A DNA stretch of 64,000 nt, taken from the NCBI GenBank assembly GCA_963818925.1, contig CAWFTN010000001.1, forward strand, positions 2,976,001-3,040,000. The letters run 5' to 3'. The notes beneath the pieces are model-generated. The model saw only the letters and a program-made list of their open reading frames with translations, was not told where the DNA came from and made no database searches. Source of the stretch: JAMXLG01 sp963818925. GTDB lineage: Bacteria > Vulcanimicrobiota > Vulcanimicrobiia > Vulcanimicrobiales > Vulcanimicrobiaceae. Every line of letters begins with the position of its first letter. Within the stretch, counting starts at the first letter, position 1. Below are positions 59,960 to 64,000 of the stretch, one piece after another. The position numbers were made by a program, and so were the translations under genes.

Positions 59960-62900
59960 ATGCGCACGCTGTCCGAAGTTTTTGCGCCAGGAGCACCGAC
60001 GTTACCGGAAGGTCTCCGAACGCTCGTCGTTTCGCCCGACCGAGAGTTGGAACCTGGAATGACGGTGCGTGCCGCGTTCACGTTCCGCAATCAAGGCGGA
60101 GCGCCCGCAACAGGCGTCCGCGTACGATTTAATTTACCCGACGGGCTCGTCTATCTCGTCGGTACCGGACAACTCGATGGCGCCGATCTCGATGATGAAC
60201 ATGGGAATTCGCCGCTACTCTCGCGAGCGGGCGCGCATATCGGCGACGTGGGTCCCGGCGAAGAACGCCGCCTCGAAATTGCGTACAGCGTTGCGGGTGC
60301 AATCGAAAACGGCACGACGCTCGAGTTGCAAGCCGCGGTTGCTTCCTTTGAGGTGCCGCCGGTCGGCTCGAACATCGTGCGGCTCATCGCGCGCAGCCGG
60401 CCGCAACTGGAGAACGCGCTGACCAGCATTGCAATCGAGGCGCGTTCGGAAGCGGTGCCCGGCGCGGAAGCGCAAATTACGGTTCGCTTACACAACGCCG
60501 GTGAATCGAGTGCGCGCGACGTCGTCGTGGTAGCGCCGATGCCCGAGCACACCAGCTATATCTCCGGTTCGGCGCGCGTCAACGGACGCGAGATCGAACG
60601 CGATCTCGGCTTGCCGTTCGATCGCGTGTACGCACCGATCGTGACGCCGGCGCTGCCGGCAAGCGCGAGCAGCACGCTCGTTTATCGCGTGCGCATCCAC
60701 TCTCCGCTCGATGACGGAACGACGATCTCCGCGCGCGCTTCGGTTGCGTCGCAAGAGACGGCGGCCTTCGACCTCAATCCCGCATCGCTCGTCGTTCGCT
60801 CTGCGCCGCACTTCGACGACGACCGCACGTCGTTTACGGTTGAACCGACGCACGACGTTCGTCCCGGTCAACGCGTGACACTTTCACTCTCGGCGCACAA
60901 TGCCGGTTCCGCGGCTGCGGAAGCCGTGCTCGCGACGATCGAGCTGCCCGATTCGCTGATTCCGGTGCGCGGCGCAACGCAAATCGACGGACGCCCGCTC
61001 CGCGAAGCGAAGAGAAAAGATGGACTCGTTTTCGAACTTGGCCGCATCGATGCGGATGAACGCGTCGATCTGCGCTGCGAAGCGATCGTCACGTCGCCGC
61101 TCGGAGACGCTGCGACACTCACGATTGGAGCGACGCTGGATTGGGAGCCGTCGGGCGATGCATCGCAGCGCCGGTTCGAACGGTCGGTCGTCGTGCATTC
61201 CCAACCATCGCTTGCATCCCGACGCAACACCATTGCCCGGGCCGGCGCTGAAATCGTTCGTCCCGGCGAGGAAGTCGAAGCAACGGTCGTCGTCACGAAC
61301 GACGGAAGTGCGCCCGCGACGGATTGTGTATTGCATTTGCGTCTCGATGCGGCGCTCGATGAAGTGCGCGTAAGCGAGAAAAACTCACGGATCACGATCG
61401 ACGGTGACGCCGCGGAAATCGGAACGCTCGAGCCGTACTCGGCGAGGAAGTTTCAAGTGCGGGCGCGCGTGCGCACGCCCTACGCGGATCGCAGCGAATT
61501 GCGCGCCGGTGTAAGCGTGCACTCACGCGAACTCGGTGAAACGCCGCTCGGCGATGTCGTCTGGCGCGTCGATTCGCATCCTGCGTTTTCGCTGCAGACT
61601 TCGCATCTGCAACTCGAAAACGAAGCGTTGCTCCGGCCGAATCAGCTTGCCGACGTCGCGGTTCGCGTGACGAACGTCGGCACCGACGTCGCGCATAATG
61701 TGCGCGTGCGTTTGTACGTCTCGCCGGAAGCGCGCCTCGAAACGGTCGACGGCGCGACGCGTGAAAAATCGAAACTGGTCTTCGGTGAGATTCCGCCGGG
61801 CGCGACCGCGGAAGCGCGTCTCGGGTTGCGTCTGCTGCGCAGTCTTGCAAAAGAATTTCCGGTCACCGTCGATGCGGTGCTGACCTCCGACGCGATGCTG
61901 CCCGTTCCGCTGCAGCGGCTGACGATCGTCACGACCGCCGAGCCGGATTTCTCCGTCGGAACGCTGCGCAGCGAACCGTTGGATATGGTCGACGTCGGCG
62001 AGACGATCGAGTGGGTGCTTCACGTGCGTAACGGCGGCGACGGTCCGGCACGCCGCGTGCAGATCCTCTGCAGTCAACCCGATTCGCTCATCTACGTGCC
62101 GAATTCGACGACCGTAAACGACGTGCCGATCCGCGACGTCGGTGCGCTCTCCGCTCTGGCGACGGAACGCGGCATCGTGCTCAACGACGTCGATCCGGGC
62201 GTGGAAGCAACGATTCGCTTCCGCGACGTCGTGCACAATCAACTGCCCGCGGGCGAAGCGATCGTTCGAATTGCGAACGTTCGGTACGACGGCGATCGTG
62301 ACGATGAAATCACTTCGAACGAGCTAAAAGTGCGCGCGGCGCCCGTCTTCGCGAACGCGATTCCGGGTCTGCCGTTCGGTTTGGACGGGATGGTCGGCCC
62401 CGCATTCGGCGGCGCGACACAGCGCGCGTTGCCGGAAGATCGCTTCATGGAACTGCCGCCCGCGACGCCCGTCAACGGTGACGCACATACGCGCGGCTGG
62501 CTTGCGCACAGCGACTTTCCGGCGCTCGCTCCGAGCAACGGTGGTATGGGGACCGACGCTCTGGAACCGGCAATCGTCGAAGGATCGCTTGCGGCTGAAG
62601 GCGGTGTCGGCGTCGCGGTGACCTTTACGGCGGACCGGCACGCGCGCATTCTGCGCTTCTTAGATGAAGCGCGCTTTGACGGGTTGATCACGCACCTCTT
62701 CGCGTTGCGCGCGTTCTTCCCGGAAGCTATCGGCGATACGCACATCAATTCCGTTGCGGCGATGCGTGACGTGCTGCGCGAAGAACTCGATCGTCTCTTC
62801 ATCAAACTGCGTCTGCCGAATTACGTGATTGCACCGCGCGACATCGAAACACCGTCGATGCGCGCGACGATCGAGCGCCTGATGCATGATATTTCGACGG

Positions 62901-63220
62901 CGCGCGGCCTGCCGTCGGAAACGCCGAACATTACGGTCATTTTGCGCGGCGCGTTCGATCCTTCGGAAATCGCCGAGTTGAGCGAGGGTCTGGCGGACGC
63001 CGAACTCGCATCGGCCTTGCCGTGGGCGATCGCGGCCCGCTTGCTGCCCGATGGAACGCCGCAGTTCGCGCATTATCGCGCGATGCTGATCGAACGTCTC
63101 GACGCATTCGTCGAGACGGATGCGAGCGAATTTCTCGACGCGCTGCAACGCCGCCGTGATATCACGCTCGATGCCGCGCTCGACGTCGTGCGCACCTCGC
63201 TTCACGCGAACGCAGTGTAG
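59960..63220 (+). CDS. DUF11/CARDB-type repeat protein without a signal peptide
   Basis: 1086 residues from the ATG at 59960; this start aligns with the paralog at 63684 (MRTLSEVFAPGAPTLPEGLR beside VASTSLTGIFAPGSPALVES). Six Ig-like DUF11/CARDB modules of about 120 residues follow, each with a PG..V/..N.G...A..V pattern (for example EPGMTVRAAFTFRNQGGAPA, RPGEEVEATVVVTNDGSAPA). The last ~290 residues are different and helical (LREELDRLFIKLRLPNYVIA, LPWAIAARLLPDG). DUF11 proteins are normally surface proteins, yet no signal peptide or membrane segment is seen. Function unknown. Confidence 0.8.
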   Translation: MRTLSEVFAPGAPTLPEGLRTLVVSPDRELEPGMTVRAAFTFRNQGGAPATGVRVRFNLPDGLVYLVGTGQLDGADLDDEHGNSPLLSRAGAHIGDVGPGEERRLEIAYSVAGAIENGTTLELQAAVASFEVPPVGSNIVRLIARSRPQLENALTSIAIEARSEAVPGAEAQITVRLHNAGESSARDVVVVAPMPEHTSYISGSARVNGREIERDLGLPFDRVYAPIVTPALPASASSTLVYRVRIHSPLDDGTTISARASVASQETAAFDLNPASLVVRSAPHFDDDRTSFTVEPTHDVRPGQRVTLSLSAHNAGSAAAEAVLATIELPDSLIPVRGATQIDGRPLREAKRKDGLVFELGRIDADERVDLRCEAIVTSPLGDAATLTIGATLDWEPSGDASQRRFERSVVVHSQPSLASRRNTIARAGAEIVRPGEEVEATVVVTNDGSAPATDCVLHLRLDAALDEVRVSEKNSRITIDGDAAEIGTLEPYSARKFQVRARVRTPYADRSELRAGVSVHSRELGETPLGDVVWRVDSHPAFSLQTSHLQLENEALLRPNQLADVAVRVTNVGTDVAHNVRVRLYVSPEARLETVDGATREKSKLVFGEIPPGATAEARLGLRLLRSLAKEFPVTVDAVLTSDAMLPVPLQRLTIVTTAEPDFSVGTLRSEPLDMVDVGETIEWVLHVRNGGDGPARRVQILCSQPDSLIYVPNSTTVNDVPIRDVGALSALATERGIVLNDVDPGVEATIRFRDVVHNQLPAGEAIVRIANVRYDGDRDDEITSNELKVRAAPVFANAIPGLPFGLDGMVGPAFGGATQRALPEDRFMELPPATPVNGDAHTRGWLAHSDFPALAPSNGGMGTDALEPAIVEGSLAAEGGVGVAVTFTADRHARILRFLDEARFDGLITHLFALRAFFPEAIGDTHINSVAAMRDVLREELDRLFIKLRLPNYVIAPRDIETPSMRATIERLMHDISTARGLPSETPNITVILRGAFDPSEIAELSEGLADAELASALPWAIAARLLPDGTPQFAHYRAMLIERLDAFVETDASEFLDALQRRRDITLDAALDVVRTSLHANAV

Positions 63221-63223
63221 CGT

Positions 63224-63634
63224 ATGACCATCGCCGCCATCGTCATTATCATCGTGGGCATCGCGATCGGCGTATACGCATGGTTGGCGCCGCGGCGCGC
63301 GGCGACGCGCGTGCGGGTGCAGCGGCTTGAAGAACCGCTGCAGGCGACGACGGATTGGACGAACGAAGCCGGCGACGAGTTCGCGGGTCTTTCCGAATCG
63401 GCGCGTTGCGACTTGGTTTTCGCCGTCGCCGCGCTCGAAGACGAACGCTCGCAGCATCTGCTCGAACATGCCTTGAACGATCCGGCCGAGGCTGTGTCAC
63501 TCGCCGCCGCGCACGTGCTCATCTCTAGCGGCCGCCGTAGCACCGTCGCAACGTTTCTCGCGGAACATCCGGGGCGGCGCGCCGACCGGATCGCGCAGAC
63601 CCTGTCGCTTCTCGACTCGCAGCGTACCGACTAG
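63224..63634 (+). CDS. Membrane-anchored HEAT-like repeat protein
   Basis: A 136-residue protein: one N-terminal transmembrane helix (MTIAAIVIIIVGIAIGVYAW), a basic linker, then a small helical domain (ARCDLVFAVAALEDERSQHL, LNDPAEAVSLAAAHVLISSG) that resembles one or two HEAT repeats. It starts three bases after the DUF11 gene and is followed by its paralog after 49 bases, so all three probably form one operon. HEAT repeats mediate protein binding; it may tether the DUF11 proteins to the membrane (inference). Confidence 0.7.
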   Translation: MTIAAIVIIIVGIAIGVYAWLAPRRAATRVRVQRLEEPLQATTDWTNEAGDEFAGLSESARCDLVFAVAALEDERSQHLLEHALNDPAEAVSLAAAHVLISSGRRSTVATFLAEHPGRRADRIAQTLSLLDSQRTD

Positions 63635-63683
63635 GCGCGCGCCAACATAGGTCGGGGCGCCACTTGAAGGGAAAGGATTGCCC

Positions 63684-64000
63684 GTGGCCTCAACGTCGTT
63701 GACCGGCATTTTTGCCCCGGGCTCTCCCGCATTGGTCGAGAGCCTTCGGACGTTGGTATTGGACCCCGCACGGAGCGTCGTTCCGGGCGAAACGATCCGC
63801 GCGACGTTCAGCTTTTCGAATCTCGGCGGCGCCGCCGCAACCGGCGTGCGCGTGCGTTTCGCGCATCCGCAAGGCTGCGAGCATGTTGACGGTGGCGATC
63901 TGGTCGATGATGCGCCGCTCGAAGGCGACGCCGGTTTCATCGATCCCAACGGCGCCTCGATTCCTGACCTCGAACCGAACGCGCAGCGGCGCGTGACGTG
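63684..64000 (+). CDS. Second DUF11-type repeat protein, 3' end beyond window
   Basis: The first 105 codons of a paralog of the 59960 gene. The GTG at 63684 has a good ribosome binding site (aagggaaagg) at normal spacing; a TTG six bases earlier is possible. The reading FAPGSPALVESLRTLVLDPA then PGETIRATFSFSNLGGAAAT and GVRVRF parallels the first protein segment by segment. No signal peptide. Confidence 0.8.
   Translation, partial: MASTSLTGIFAPGSPALVESLRTLVLDPARSVVPGETIRATFSFSNLGGAAATGVRVRFAHPQGCEHVDGGDLVDDAPLEGDAGFIDPNGASIPDLEPNAQRRVT

Overview
The window is a GC-rich bacterial chromosome segment around the replication origin. The organism is a diderm with lipopolysaccharide: the Lpx, Lpt and BamA machinery is all here. 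Some neighbours (a DUF3084 protein, a second LpxB-like protein, TamB paralogs next to bamA, an rpmH-rnpA-yidD-yidC-jag block with mnmE-mnmG-rsmG-parAB downstream) recall cyanobacteria and diderm Terrabacteria. A member of the Eremiobacterota/Armatimonadota side of the tree is my best guess; this is inference from gene content, not a phylogeny.

Layout. (1) 1-4080, minus: 5' part of a giant TamB/AsmA-like protein. (2) 4146-10296: an orphan solute-binding lipoprotein, an M19 dipeptidase and a glycosyltransferase, a cluster of tandem palindromic repeats, a TPR protein and an outer-membrane barrel candidate. (3) 10373-31682, minus: a nearly uninterrupted run of 18 envelope genes: tamB-like, bamA, three Skp/OmpH-like genes, lpxD, lpxC, fabZ, lpxA, lpxB, a metallophosphoesterase, an lpxB-related gene, an O-antigen ligase-like gene, lptC, lptB, lptF/G, DUF3084 and a RuvC/YqgF-like gene. 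Many junctions are 1-8 base overlaps. (4) 31707-32265: an intact higA antitoxin, a decayed higB, and a candidate operator/promoter just ahead of that run. (5) 32311-39006, minus: gyrB, a DciA-like gene, recF, dnaN, dnaA. (6) 39007-39446: likely oriC, with DnaA boxes and an rpmH promoter. (7) 39447-54592, plus with a few minus genes: rpmH, rnpA, yidD, yidC, jag, a second solute-binding lipoprotein, mnmE, mnmG, rsmG, cca, parA, parB, thiE, thiD; two parS-like sites lie upstream of cca. (8) 54600-64000: trpS, a frameshifted alpha/beta hydrolase, a secreted serine hydrolase, an unknown secreted protein, an aminotransferase, and two tandem DUF11-repeat paralogs flanking a small membrane-anchored HEAT-like protein; the second paralog runs off the window.

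How they fit together. Region 3 would make lipid A (LpxACDB, FabZ), export it (LptB/C/F), cap it (ligase) and build the outer membrane (BamA, Skp-like, TamB). Regions 5-7 are the standard replication, RNA-processing, membrane-insertion and segregation core. A palindromic repeat family (tcatcctgag...cgaaggatc...gctcaggatga) occurs at five loci. It has tandemly duplicated the start of the glycosyltransferase gene, supplied the C-terminal tail of the TPR protein and sits in frame inside the metallophosphoesterase. No tRNA, rRNA, CRISPR array or insertion sequence was recognised.
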